Source: Tillus elongatus (taxonomy: Eukaryota; Arthropoda; Insecta; Coleoptera; Cleridae). From it: DNA of 64,000 bases. Position numbers and translations under genes: made by a program. Positions 25,708 to 37,277 of this stretch are shown here, piece after piece (the stretch's first letter is position 1; every line of letters starts with the position of its first letter). The stretch covers positions 150,078,769-150,142,768 of the forward strand of contig OZ023265.1 of NCBI GenBank assembly GCA_964006375.1, read 5' to 3'. The notes beneath the pieces were generated by a model. The model worked only from the letters and a program-made list of their open reading frames with translations, made no database searches and was not told where the DNA came from.

Positions 25708-26040
25708 AAAGTTATGATTAGTACACTTGGAGAACCCAAATCACCACAACACACTTTAAAAACCTGACGATCGTTTCACTAACCAAGTTAGCATCATTAG
25801 AGGATGAATAATTCTAAAAAAAGCGATATATGTACCTAGTAATCTAATTTTACCACTTAACTTACTATAAACGTCTGTGGACCCAGAAGCCATAATTCAC
25901 TAAGTGAAGATTGTAACCTGTGATGAGAACTGATAAGTACACTTGGAGAACCCAAATCACCACAACACATTTAAAAAAACCTGACGATTGATTCACTAAG
26001 CAAGTCAGCGTCATCAGAAGATGAATAATTCTCTAGTTTG
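25708..26040 (-). repeat. two hammerhead-like repeat copies in tandem orientation
   Basis: Both read on the minus strand. Copy 1 (core 25766-25800): CTAATGA, stem II GCTAAC TTG GTTAG, then GAAACGATCGTC and AGG pairing with upstream CCT; the only core defect is G to A in CUGAUGA. Copy 2 (core 25983-26017): CTGATGA intact, stem II weak, GAATC in place of GAAAC, GTC intact. The downstream block TTGGGTTCTCCAAGTGTACT is conserved in both. Confidence 0.6.
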
Positions 26041-26849
26041 CAAAATGTTATGAGTCATCTGTTGGTCAAGGGCAGTTTCGGCCTTTAGATTCCAGGGGAT
26101 CCACGTCAACTTAAACACAAAATGGTATTATATGCGAGTGTACCAAATTTTAAAAGGTTCAATTCACGCCAAAAAAAGTTATTAACAAAAATTTGAAAAA
26201 AATTAATTTTTTGACCCTGTAAGGGACGTAAATACTGTCGGTCACAATATTGTAGAGGATACCTGTCACTAACCTGGTTTGTCAATTTTGGTAAATTCTG
26301 GAGGAGTTAGTACGTGCGTTATGTCAAAGGGAAGGGGAAGTGTTTCCAGCAACAATAAAGAAGTTTCTTAGGTGGGAATATATAAAACAACCCTTGTATT
26401 TTTCACATTCTAAATCGGTTTTTAAATTTAACTCTGGATATTGTACTTTGACGTATGAATTCGAATTCCCACCCGGACGTGTAAATCAAATATAATTTGA
26501 ATTTTTCAGTTCATTTGCTTTCATCTGGCAGTGATCTTGAACAGAAAATTTAGAATATTCTTAAATTCCAAATAAAAATACATATTACGATTCGTTTAAT
26601 CTGTTTGTGTAACTGTGCCAAATTCATAAAGCAGTACATTGATCCACCAACTCTAACCAATGACGAAAAACTTAGTCACACAATGTAATACTTCGCAATA
26701 CATTCAGATAACCGAAAACAAATTTGTTGCAGTTATAGCATCAAGTATTTATGTAATAAAATATAAATGAATCTGCTTGCAAAAATGAATGCCACTATCA
26801 ATTATGAACGGAATGTGTTGTTGCCTATAAAATTTATTGTGATATATAT

Positions 26850-26915
26850 CTCTCTCTCTCTTTATCTATCTCTCTTTTTCTCTTTCTCTCCCTTTTTTTC
26901 TATATATCTCACTCT
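26850..26915. repeat. CT-rich simple repeat
   Basis: Imperfect TCTC/TTTC pyrimidine run on the + strand. Confidence 0.85.
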
Positions 26916-27134
26916 CTGCGTATAAAAATATGGGGCTTTTTTTTGTATTTAGAATAGTTGCTTCTCAACACGTATTTAAATATTATATGTAAAAATAGTG
27001 CTGCAAATTGAATCTTAACTTCCACATAGCTGTGATAATCTACTCTCCTCAGAAAAACATTCTCATGAAATAAATGTAGGGTCCAAGAGTTGACCACAAA
27101 TAAAACATTTGTATTCTTGTACCCATAAACTTCT

Positions 27135-27760
27135 GAAACGTTATATTACTCGAGTTTTAACGAAAAAATGTCCAAATCACCAAATCATACCTCATTTATC
27201 CCCTACCCCCTAAAGCGATCTTACCCAAAAACAACTCGAAGTTTTGGTTTGTCGGGTGCTTACCAGATATTAAATTTGAAGATGATATCTCAATTCGTTC
27301 GAAAGTTATTGCGCCTACTAACAAACCGACGTACAGGCCGACAGACCGAGACCGACAGACAAAACAAAATTCGTTCCAGAATCAAGTTTTCTATATGTTT
27401 TTAGACTTTTTACGTCGTTTTAGAAAAAAATTCGAAATTTCTGTCACCGATATTCCACCGATGTTTGATGAAACTGAAAGTTTTCTAATAAACAAAGCCT
27501 AGAAGGTTATATTACTCGAGCTTTAAAGAAAAAAAATCAATTTTCACCAAATCACCCCCCATTCCCTACCCCCTGGAGCGATTTTACCCGAAAACAATCC
27601 GAACCGTTCGTTTGTCGGATGCTAATTGTATGCCAAATTTGAAGACGTTAGCTCAATTCGTTCTAAAGTTATCGTGGCTACAAAGAGACAGACATACAGA
27701 CAAAAAAAATTCGTTACCAAATCAGGTTTCTAGATGTTTTGACACTTTTTACGACGTTTA
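27135..27760. repeat. direct duplication of a roughly 260 bp unit
   Basis: The text starting TATATTACTCGAG at about 27141 recurs at about 27508, including the blocks CCCTACCCCCT, TTTGTCGG and GACAGAC, with many substitutions. The offset is about 366 bases. No coding signal. The rest of 26041-28179 holds nothing I recognise. Confidence 0.6.
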
Positions 27761-28179
27761 AGTGAAAAAAAAATTGTTGAATATTTTGTCGCCGATGCCA
27801 TATTTCCACACGTATTGACGATGTGGAAGTAATATTATTTCCAGCACATAGCGGTCTATAAATTGTACGTATACAAAAAGTCATATCATCATCTTCACAT
27901 TCCAAAGGCGACGTTTCCTTGTCGCCACAATCATACTCTGTGTCTCAAGTGAACCTTTCATGTCATTATAGTTTGCGCATTCATCAATTGGGGCAGGTTT
28001 TCTAGAAGTTTACCTCTTGACCTCCTCTCAACTTTTTTTCAAGTATATTTCTTTCAAATGACAGTAAGTTATTACGCCTCAGACTATTTGGAACAAATTT
28101 TGTCTTCTTCCTCTGGTTGTCTTTTTAAGTATATTTTTCGCTAACCTCTTCTATAACTATTTAATTCGTCTTTCTATCG

Positions 28180-28640
28180 GTGTATCGTGGCTTTGTGATT
28201 CTTCTCCAAGTCCATATTTCAAGTCATCAAGACCCTTCAAATCAGAATAAAATTCTGAGAATGGTTACCGGAGCGCCATGGTTTGTCAGAAACAGTCAGG
28301 TTCACTCTGATCTGGAAATGCCTTCGATACTTGAGTTTATAACTATCCAAACTCAGTTCGCAATAGCCGCTTCTCACCCAAATGCTCTTCTCCGTAGTGC
28401 CACCGACTACAATGAGCAACTTCCACATAGGCATAAGCGTCCAAAGCTTATACTTACCCACTAACGCCCCCGCGGCAAAAACAGAATGGAAACATTAAAA
28501 CCCAAACGTCACTGTGTGTAACCTTTCCGACGGATGTATGGACTAAGGTCCGGTACTCCTAGGGAGGGAGTTTTAGTGAGTAGGAGTACGAGTAGTACGA
28601 GTCTCACAGTACCTCGATATCCCACGCACTACGGTGTTGT
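28180..28640 (+). pseudogene. jockey LINE 3' end (C-terminal tail plus 3' UTR)
   Basis: Encodes the C-terminal tail of a jockey-type reverse transcriptase: QNKILRMVTGAPWFVRNSQVH at about 28240-28300, SILEFITIQTQF, then NALLRSATDYN-type text; the frame closes at 28462. The following GC-richer DNA to about 28640 (TGTGTAACCTTTCCG, GTATGGACTAAGG) looks like the element's 3' UTR. The reverse transcriptase domain is absent. No poly-A tail is evident. Confidence 0.75.
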
Positions 28641-28691
28641 GAATGAGGTCTGCATGAGGCATTTCTCCCTCCTGTATCCAACAAAAAAAAA

Positions 28692-28790
28692 CTTGCTGCA
28701 ATTAGTATGCCGTATTGACGAACTCTAATTAGAGCAAAACCGGTCTACGGTTCTAATTGTGGTGAAAATGCATCTAGCCTTACTATGGTT
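28692..28790 (+). mobile_element. retrozyme monomer fragment with dead hammerhead
   Basis: Matches the hammerhead part of the retrozyme elements at 38.3 and 58.0 kb: outer helix CAATTAG (28699-28705) and CTAATTG (28753-28759), CCGTA and TACGG inner helix. The core reads TTGACGA instead of CTGANGA and AAAA instead of GAAA, so three core or near-core transitions disable it. It ends in CATCTAGCCTTAC as the other copies do. Confidence 0.75.
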
Positions 28791-28889
28791 ACACATTGAA
28801 TTGTAACATAATAGTATATAATAATTTAAAGTTAATTACTTAAGATGGTTATATCTATGTTTAGATATGCGTGTGCATGTGTGTGTATC

Positions 28890-29265
28890 ATTCTACTGGG
28901 TGAGTGACGTACGCTGTCGACACACATTAATATATAAAGAAAAGTTATTTACTGCATTTACCATCATCCGTAGTAATACTTCTAAGGTATCTACATTAAC
29001 ATTTCTACTTCTTCCAGTTGTTAGCCATTTAGTTTTAATACCGTTGTTCTCAGTTTTTTCGTTCCTTGCCTTCATTACTTTTGTTTTTGTTATATTGACT
29101 TTTAGTTTGATTCTTTTTAACAGGAGAATCAGTACACTCTGTAATTGTTTTTCTTTCTCCTATCGTAACTATGTCATCTGCGTACTTTACGTAATGAAAC
29201 CATTGTCCATTTCGTTTTTTTCATTCGACCTATTTATTGTATCTTCCATAAATACAGTGAATAAA
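28890..29265 (-). pseudogene. LINE reverse transcriptase fragment with YADD box
   Basis: Minus strand: HYVKYADDIVTIGERK, with the catalytic YADD encoded by 29173-29184, a frameshift, then LKVNITKTKVMKARNEKTENNG, the palm region after the catalytic box. The remaining text to 28893 fits the following linker. Only about 120 residues survive. The family cannot be set with certainty. Confidence 0.7.
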
Positions 29266-29284
29266 TACGACGATAATGGATAAA

Positions 29285-30273
29285 CAGGGTACCCAGCGAC
29301 CTGGAAAACCGGGAAAACCTGGAAAAATCAGGGAATGTGAAGTACCCCCTAAAATATCAGGGAAATTTGTGATTGTACTCAAATGTCATGGAAATCATTC
29401 AGTAGACCTGGAAATTATATATTTGTAAAATTGTGTCTCTAGTAGATGCTTTTTTATTCTTATTTCATATATATTATATGAATTTTCCCACGTAAATAGT
29501 TTTCTCATACCTAGGGCAATATATTTGATAATAATGTGGCTTACCTTTGGTACCTATATCGATTAAATCCGCCAATGAACGCAGCGTATGCCACATCATA
29601 AATAGCGTTTTCTTCTATCTCAAACATGTCTCATATGTACATCTCACTTGGGCTGTTCTTCCTTGAATGCTTAAATGCAAAATGCGTTTCATGTATTGGC
29701 CCGGTACAGATCTGCTGTGAATGTGTTTATTCTATTTTAACCTTTATGATCATGTTGAAAGTGCAAAATATTTGACATTTGTATATGGCGCATGTAAACA
29801 GTATCTTTGTTTAATTTTTTCACCGAATTTTCATAAATAAAACTTTGCTTTTAGAGAGGTAACGACTTAAAATTATTAGGCGCGAATCTGAGCTTTTGTT
29901 GCCCATTTCCCAGGCTTATTCAAATTTATATATACGAACAACGTGGTTTGCAAAGTTTCTACACCACCTAGAAACTTCTGGTTTGTTCTATCAAACTCGA
30001 AAATTCTTTCGTCGCCCAGTCATGAAAGTCAAGTTTTTCCATGAAAAAATTTCAATTTTTTTTTCGAAAATGCTATATGTTATAAATTTGACGGGGTTAA
30101 GCATACTTATGTGTTTGATTATGTAAGTTTTTTGTTCGTAATTTTTATTTACTTTGTTCATAAAAAAAAGTATTCAGGTATGTGTGTTTTTTATTTCGAG
30201 TATTATGAAAAATGTACTCGAGAGGCCTGGAAATGTCAGGGATTTTGATTTTTGATTTCGGCTGGGTACCCTG
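29285..30273. mobile_element. 989 bp non-autonomous DNA transposon with 13 bp ends
   Basis: Begins CAGGGTACCCAGC and ends GCTGGGTACCCTG, a perfect 13-base inverted repeat, flanked by ATAAA on both sides (29280-29284 and 30274-30278). A weaker inverted similarity (CCTGGAAA and TTTCCAGG) extends inside. No transposase. The superfamily is uncertain: a 5 bp duplication does not fit hAT (8) or mariner (TA). Confidence 0.7.
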
Positions 30274-30877
30274 ATAAAGAAAATTTCGTTTCTAGAAATG
30301 TAATAACTTTCGAATTTTCGAAACATGTTTAAAAATGAGTCCTTGGAACCCATTTCCGAGATTCGTTCAAATTTTTATGTTTTCATATACGTTTTCCGTT
30401 TGCTACACCGTACTTAAAATGAATGTGAGCCATTTTTAATTGGTAAACCCAGCAATTAAAAATAGTATGTAGCAGAAATAAATTTGAAAATACTTCAGAA
30501 GGTATTTGAAAACAAATATCACTAGAATATCGTTTGTTATTAATTTATAGAAGTCTGAAGGCAGCAAGTGCGTTATGGTAGTGAATTTTCATAGAAATGA
30601 TCTGACACCACATTTTTTTTAAATTAAGTACTGATAACTTTTTTCCTTATAACATAGATATCCCTATTTTGGTACGTAGTTTTTTTATAACGCAAATTTA
30701 CGTACCAAATATTGTTACCATAGCTTTGTTATTTTCGAAAGAAAAAACAGAATTCTCCCGGAAAACCTGGGCCGATTTTCCTGGATAACGGACTGATCCA
30801 AGCAACTTACATAAGCAAGGCACCTGGCAAATTTCATCAAAATCGGTCCATCATTTTGTGAATTATCGGTGTGATAC

Positions 30878-30982
<105 letters not shown>

Positions 30983-31276
30983 GAAAGATTCCCGCGGTCT
31001 TTAATGTGAGATATACTTGATTCTCGGGTTGAACCGCGTCCAAAATTTATTAAAACTCAATGTTTCGGCTCCTGTTTTGGAGCCATTTTCAAGAGGTAAA
31101 GGAAATATGTAAGGACACTCTAAGACCTCAATCTGCCTACTTCTTAGAGCGGTGGACAAAGGTAGATTGGGTTGTTGTAGCTCGATTACGGGGCCTCAAT
31201 CTGCCTAATCCCCAAATCTCGCAATAGATCGTTTTTAAAGTCTCAGTGTGTTCAACCCCAGGCCTCAGAGAGTTCT

Positions 31277-31279
<3 letters not shown>

Positions 31280-31364
<85 letters not shown>
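31280..31364. repeat. (TA)n microsatellite
   Basis: Pure TA array at the far side of the inserted segment. Confidence 0.97.
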
Positions 31365-31370
<6 letters not shown>

Positions 31371-31618
31371 CTTTTGGAATGTTGCACCACACTGTAATCA
31401 CTTTTAAATATATACTTTATTTGCTCACTGCACTCCCTGTGATTCTTTACCGGTTTACGTAAACTGTATGTACATATACATATACATATAAAAATTGAAA
31501 CTGACCCCGGAGGTGGGTTCTAGGTGTCCTAGTTCGCGCTCATTTCAAAAAATTTATTCCAAGTTCAAAAGTCGGGATCTCTGCAATAGTGAAAATTCAT
31601 TAACGAAAATTCACTAAA

Positions 31619-32744
31619 AAAGAAAATAATTAACACCCTGTATTTCGAAAGCGAAGCAACATTTGATAAACTTACCACATTTTCATGTTAAAATTAGGTG
31701 AGTATACACCTACTTTATTTAATCAGTAAGGTTTTTATTCCGTAGGCTAAGTTTGTGGGCCAGTTCTGAGAGTCGAGTTTTTCCATGGAAGTTTGCAAAT
31801 TTTCTGCTCGAAAATGCTATAGGTATCTTTGAATATCGTCAATTTCCAAAATTGACTTTTGTTGCACAATTGTAAACCAAGTTTTTTCGCAATTAAATTT
31901 TACATAATTTGGCAAATGCCGTGAATCATATTCTTTTTTGTTACAGAAGAACATTACTGTCCTGTATAAAGATGAATAGAATAAACAGAGTTAGATATAT
32001 TACATGATATTCAGTAGTTTATAATCAGCAAAATGTCACAAGATTTGATTGACATAATAAATTGATAGATAGAAAAACTATAGATGTTTTTAGTGAATTG
32101 TTTTTAGAAATCAGCTGGTTAAATTGAACATGTGACATTTTTGATAAATTTTTACAATTTTGAAATTTAATTACTGATTATCTAATGGATGTTTGTAATT
32201 AATCCTTGTTCTTAAGCAAAGTAATGATATATTAAATAATAGAAAATGGAGTTGTAGAATATGCCGTAATGCCGATGAGACATGTATTATATACCTTTAC
32301 CTTACGTAATTTTGTTTGTTTCCTTGCTATCGCATTACAGAGAACCAATATTAGGTATGTTAGCTACTAGATCTGTATTGTTCTTGCTACCTCTGTTAAA
32401 TGTTGACCTTTACTGTTTGGTAATGTTGTTTTAGACAGCAGCCGCTTAATGTTGTTTCATTTGTTACTAGTTGTTATTAGACACTTTATATGCAGGATGT
32501 AGCCAAAAGGGTAGTAAAGAGTTCTTAAGGAAAATTATGTAGTTTGAAATTAAAGGATGTGTAAGTTTTATTAATATTGGCTCAAAACGTTACGTTCTTG
32601 GAGTATAAAAGCAGGTCAAAAATGTTTTTATTTTTGCTAAATACACGTTCCGCAAAATATGATTTTTAGTAACTAAAATGTTTCAGTCCAGCTGCTGACG
32701 TCAGCAACCATGCTGTACGAAAAGGTCAACCCACCTATTAAAAA
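31619..32744. other. non-coding stretch
   Basis: About 1.1 kb of AT-rich intron with no gene, tandem repeat or transposon end that I recognise. Confidence 0.5.
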
Positions 32745-33833
32745 AGTCTGGACGCAGCAAGTGCGTTATGGTAGTGAATTTTCATTAAAATGTTTTTAAT
32801 AGCATATATGTGGGTTATTTTCAGAAAGCAGGCATCAAATTTGATTACCAGTATAACATATATAGTAAAAACAATGTGCCATATTTCATCAAAATAACTT
32901 TATTGTTTGAAAACGTACAAAAATTTCCGTAAGTAAACTTGAAGTGTAACCGAAAAAATCCGTTTCTTGGTCAGCCTTATAGGTTAATAGCAAATTGAGC
33001 TTTTCAAATATGAAGCCTTTAATCAAAATTCGCTACCATAACGCACTTGCTGCGTCCAGAATTTCTTTACTTACAAACATGCATTATATTTCGATGCAAA
33101 ATGCTAAAACATAAGGCGTTTTCGACTAAAAAAATTATTTGTATCACCAACGACTTATGGGCCACCTGTGATTGTAGAAATAAGATGTAGCTCAAGACAC
33201 CCTATAATTAATGTATACAATTTTTTTCATATCTTGTAGAATAACGGATATATCGAGCTTTATTGATTTTTTACGAAGATTCGACAAAAATTATATACCA
33301 TTAAACGATAAACTCTATAGCTAAGACTACTGCCAAGCATCAGAGAAAGGGTCTATTTTAAATGAATTTTCTGGAAAGATTTTAGGAAAATGAAGGACAA
33401 TGACGGTTGAAGCTAAGACTTCAGGGTTTGTAAAACATTCTTCTTGGCACATTTTATTTTCATAGCCCGTATTAGATTCAAGTTCTTTGCCTAAATGTTG
33501 CGAATTTTGACGTTTTAAATTGTCATTTTGACGTTTTGAGGAAAACCCCAATTTATTTTTCTTTAAATACCCATAACTTTTTTTTCTATTGACCTACAGC
33601 GCTAAATTTTGGTAGATAATTTACCTATAGTGATATAAAACGATGTAGCAAATTTGGTTGCCCTTACTTTGTCATTAATATATATTAATTTTATTCTAAA
33701 GAAAACACAAAATTTTCCGCGAAAACCCTGACAGATTTTTCTGGCTAACGAATTTATCCAAGCCACTTATAAAAGGAAGGTATTCAGCAAATTTTGTCAA
33801 AATCGGCCCATTATTTTTTGAGTTATCGGTGTG

Positions 33834-33919
<86 letters not shown>

Positions 33920-34060
33920 ATAAAAAAATCGAAACTGACCCCGGATATGTGTTCTAGGGGGCCTAATTAGCGCTCATTTGAAGAAATTTTTTCAAAATTC
34001 AAAAGTCGGGATCTTCTCATTAGTGATTTTTTTTAAAGAAAATTCACTAATAAATGAACA
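32745..34060 (+). repeat. composite TA-core repeat, copy 1
   Basis: Starts with a 310 bp module bounded by inverted ends: TCTGGACGCAGCAAGTGCG at about 32750 and its complement CGCACTTGCTGCGTCCAGA at about 33042. Then come ACCAACGACTTATGGGCCA, a middle section with TTTGACGTTTT, GAAAACACAAAATTTTCC, TTTGAGTTATCGGTGTGATA, a TA array (33837-33916), ATCGAAACTGACCCCGGATA and a closing GAAAATTCACTAA. The order is shared with 46025-47478 and 49926-52345. Confidence 0.8.
33837..33916. repeat. (TA)n microsatellite
   Basis: Pure TA array inside composite copy 1. Confidence 0.97.
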
Positions 34061-34739
34061 AATAACTGCATAATTTAATATAACTGCAGACAGATAGGTT
34101 AGGCGTTACTTTTTCGCAAGAAATCGCCGGCTATACCTTAGAGATCACAAATTGCTTACTATCAATAATCAAATTAATTTCACAATTATGCATTATATGT
34201 ACGTAGTATGTAGTTACCTTAAATTATTTAAAATTTTACATCTATTCATGATTGATGGAGCGGCTCAAAAACATTTCTTCATTGTTCAATTGGTTGAAAT
34301 TAATTTGCGTGGCAAAGAAATACAAATCGCATACCCCGAGTATATCTGTACACTAATGTATGAACCAATTTATATTTATCATTTTCTCCAAATAATTGAC
34401 TCCCAGTTTAGTCGATAATATATAATCTTTCCGGATATAAAAGAATATACTATCAAATAGTATCTTCACTCAGGCATCAAACCATATTGAAATAACGACC
34501 AAACTAACGATCTAAATAGATATCACAAAAATAACAATATTAAAACCTAGGACTAAGCGATAGATATTGACTTACATATATTTCTAAATAAGCGTTTTTA
34601 ACCTGATTTTGCACAGATAAAGAATTTTAAAAAACGAACAGACTTTAGAAAACACCAGCGTGTATTTACACAGACGTTCTGACATTTAAAAATGGTGTCG
34701 CAGGATGACGTCCAAAAGGCCAGAAAGAAAACAACATTT
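34061..34739. other. non-coding stretch
   Basis: AT-rich; no recognisable gene or repeat end. Confidence 0.5.
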
Positions 34740-36340
34740 TCAACTATAAACGACGCTCTTTTTTTTTAATTTCAACAACACACCACGAGGGCTTACAACC
34801 TAAATACTTTCGTACCGTGGGTGTTGACAAGGAGGAAAGAGGCAAGTTGTTAATTCTGGACTTGAAGGTTTGGAGGTTCGGGGGAGAAGGAAAAACATGT
34901 GCCGGCAAGGAATTCCACAACTTGGAAGTCCTCGGGACAAAAGAGCGGGCATAACAAGATGTTCTATGTCTGGTGACGTGGACAGTAAAAGGGTGCTTTC
35001 GCTCTGTTCCCCTAGTAGATCTGTTGGGGGCAGCAGGTGGAGGAACTATGGAAGAAAGCTCCTCTGAGCAGTGCCCGTGCAGATATCTATAAAAGAGAGA
35101 GGGAGGTCACCAACAGCACGTCGGTGGGCAAGGGATGGCAGCCTTTGGGTAAGGGTGAGACGTATAGCTCTCTTTTGAATGGAGTCCAGGATAGCGAGTG
35201 TAGAAGCAGCAGATGCACCCCATATGTGGGAGCAGTATTCGAGGTTTGGCCTTATTTGTGAAGTATATAAGGTATAGAGATTATCTGGTGAAAAGTATTT
35301 GCGAACCCGGAAGAGGAAACCCAATTTCTTAGCAGCCGCTTCTGCAATTGATGTGACATGTTGGTTCCAATTGAGATTTCGATCCACAGAAATAGCAACA
35401 AGAGTAAAGGACTCATTACTTTGAATAACTTGGTTGTTCATTATGATGGGCCTAGGGCTGGTGTATCTCTTATGATAAAGAAAGCAAGACTGAGATTTGG
35501 TGGGGTTGAATTGTACAAGATGTCTACTTCCCAGTCTAATATTTTTTGGAGATCCACGGAGACAGAACCCTCCATGAGTCTGCGATCCTCATCTAATTGG
35601 GCTCAAAAGACAGGCTTAGAATATTGTATATTTGAGTGGAGGGTGCTGTCGTCCGCGTAACTGTGAACTGGGTTGGGTGTGCTAGAGAGGAGGTCATTGA
35701 TGTGGAGAAGAAACAAAGTAGGGGCTAAAGCTGAACCTTGAGGAAATCCTGCATTAATTGGATACAGTTTAGAGGAATGCCATCCACGACAACAGAAATG
35801 CTCCGATTGGAGAGGAAATTTGCTGTCCAGGTACAGAGTTTTGGTGGTAGGCCACAAGCCGGAAGTGTATTAAATAGCGCTGCGTGCCAGACCTAGTCGA
35901 ATGCTTTGGATATGTATAGAGCGACAATCTGGGATTCACCATGTAGTTCCATAGACTTGTTCCAAGAATGGGTGACAAAGGAAAGGAGGTCGGCAGTCGA
36001 TCTGCGCTGACGGAATCCATACTGCCTGTCGTGGATTAGACTGTGTTTTTCAAGAAATTTTAGTAATTCGGTGTTTATATACTTTTCCATCACTTTAGAG
36101 ACGACTGAAAGGAGAGAAAGGCCTGTACTTGCTAGGAAGCGGTTTGGATTCTTTATTGGGGACGAGTTTTTTGCCTCAGAAAGAATGCGGACATAGCGGT
36201 TTCTTGCGTCGTTAAATGCTGGACGATTTTCTTGACTGGGATTGTGTAGAAGCGTTTTGTGAGCTTTGACCTTTTCAAGTCTGGCCTTGTCACAGGATTT
36301 AGAACTCTAAGGCAAGCTGACATTTGAAAAGTCAATGAAA
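34740..36340 (-). pseudogene. jockey-type LINE, ORF2 3' two-thirds
   Basis: Minus strand. From about 36130: VVSKVMEKYINTELLKFLEKH, IHDRQYGFRQRRSTADLLSF, HGESQIVALYISKAFD (catalytic region A), a frameshift near 35890, QGSALAPTLF(L)LHINDLLSS, then HSYADDSTLHSN (catalytic ADD, about 35655). A second intact block (35441-35046) has VAISVDRNLNWNQHV, RVRKYFSPDNLYTLYTSQIRP and EYCSHIWGASA. The C terminus reads RTSKLWNSLPAHVFPSPPNL and closes near 34744. The nuclease and ORF1 are missing. It is the same family as 12300-13205. Lesions: at least three frameshifts. Confidence 0.88.
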
Positions 36341-37265
36341 GGTAATAATCGATTACGCGACACTTTTACTAAACGCCAACTTACCTATTTCTCGAGATGG
36401 GGGTCTCTGTGATGCCTGTTTAGAAATTTATTAACTTTCGGCCGATTTGCAACTGTGAAATGAACGGTCAACGCTACATATTCAAATAATCTGACCACTA
36501 AGAATAGGATGATCCACAACTAACCATCATTATATTGTCTTACAAGCCTTGCCAATATGACTTGACTTTCACGATAATACAGCACAATTGAGCCCATAAC
36601 TCTGTTATATACAGGAGTGGAGCCTACTCTATTTCGCTACATATTCTTTCTTTTTTTTTAATTCAATATCTAAACTCCTTTACATCCTCTAATTCTAAGA
36701 ATCAATTATAAAGTGACTGCAACCACCTGTTTCACCTTTTTTATCAAACTACATTCAAATCGATGTGCTTTGAACGATCTGGTGGTGGTAAGGGTATAAA
36801 ATTTTCCATTTAATTGTTGTTTTTTTTTGTGATTAAAGTTTTGACTTTGAGAACTGGCTCATTCAGTCACTGTCAATCTTTAAAATGAACAAGCATGCAT
36901 TTGACCTTGCTTTTCACAATGGCAAAACCTGTCTTAAGAATGTTAATCTAACAAGCTCTTTAACTTTTTCCTTTTATCTCCCTATACACTTGCTGTTCAC
37001 TAAAAATATATATTAAAATTAAAACTTACATAGATATCCACTCACACACATACGCGAGCGCATATACACTCATGTATACACACTCACGTCAACAGGATTT
37101 ATACGTCCAGTACTTAACACTAGGTGCAGGATAGAAAATGCACATTATTTCTTCATGTGCACATACACACGCACATTTAATTGTTTTCCAAAGAAAGTTA
37201 AACAGTCATTGTAACTGTGCTGAAATTCTTCTAGTACTAATCGTTGGTTCAGCCACAATGCTAGA
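36341..37265. other. non-coding stretch
   Basis: No gene recognised. A short CA/CACA-rich patch lies near 37030-37090. Confidence 0.5.
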
Positions 37266-37277
37266 ACCTCGGTTGAT

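Noticed and set aside
28867..29283. 138-residue hydrophobic open frame on the + strand
   Set aside because: Antisense of a LINE reverse transcriptase fragment whose YADD box is on the minus strand.
31050..31090. Another hammerhead on the minus strand (GGCTCC AAAACA GGAGCC GAAAC)
   Set aside because: Stem II and the GAAA box fit, but no CUGANGA box precedes it and the cleavage triplet is not GUC; kept only as a remark.
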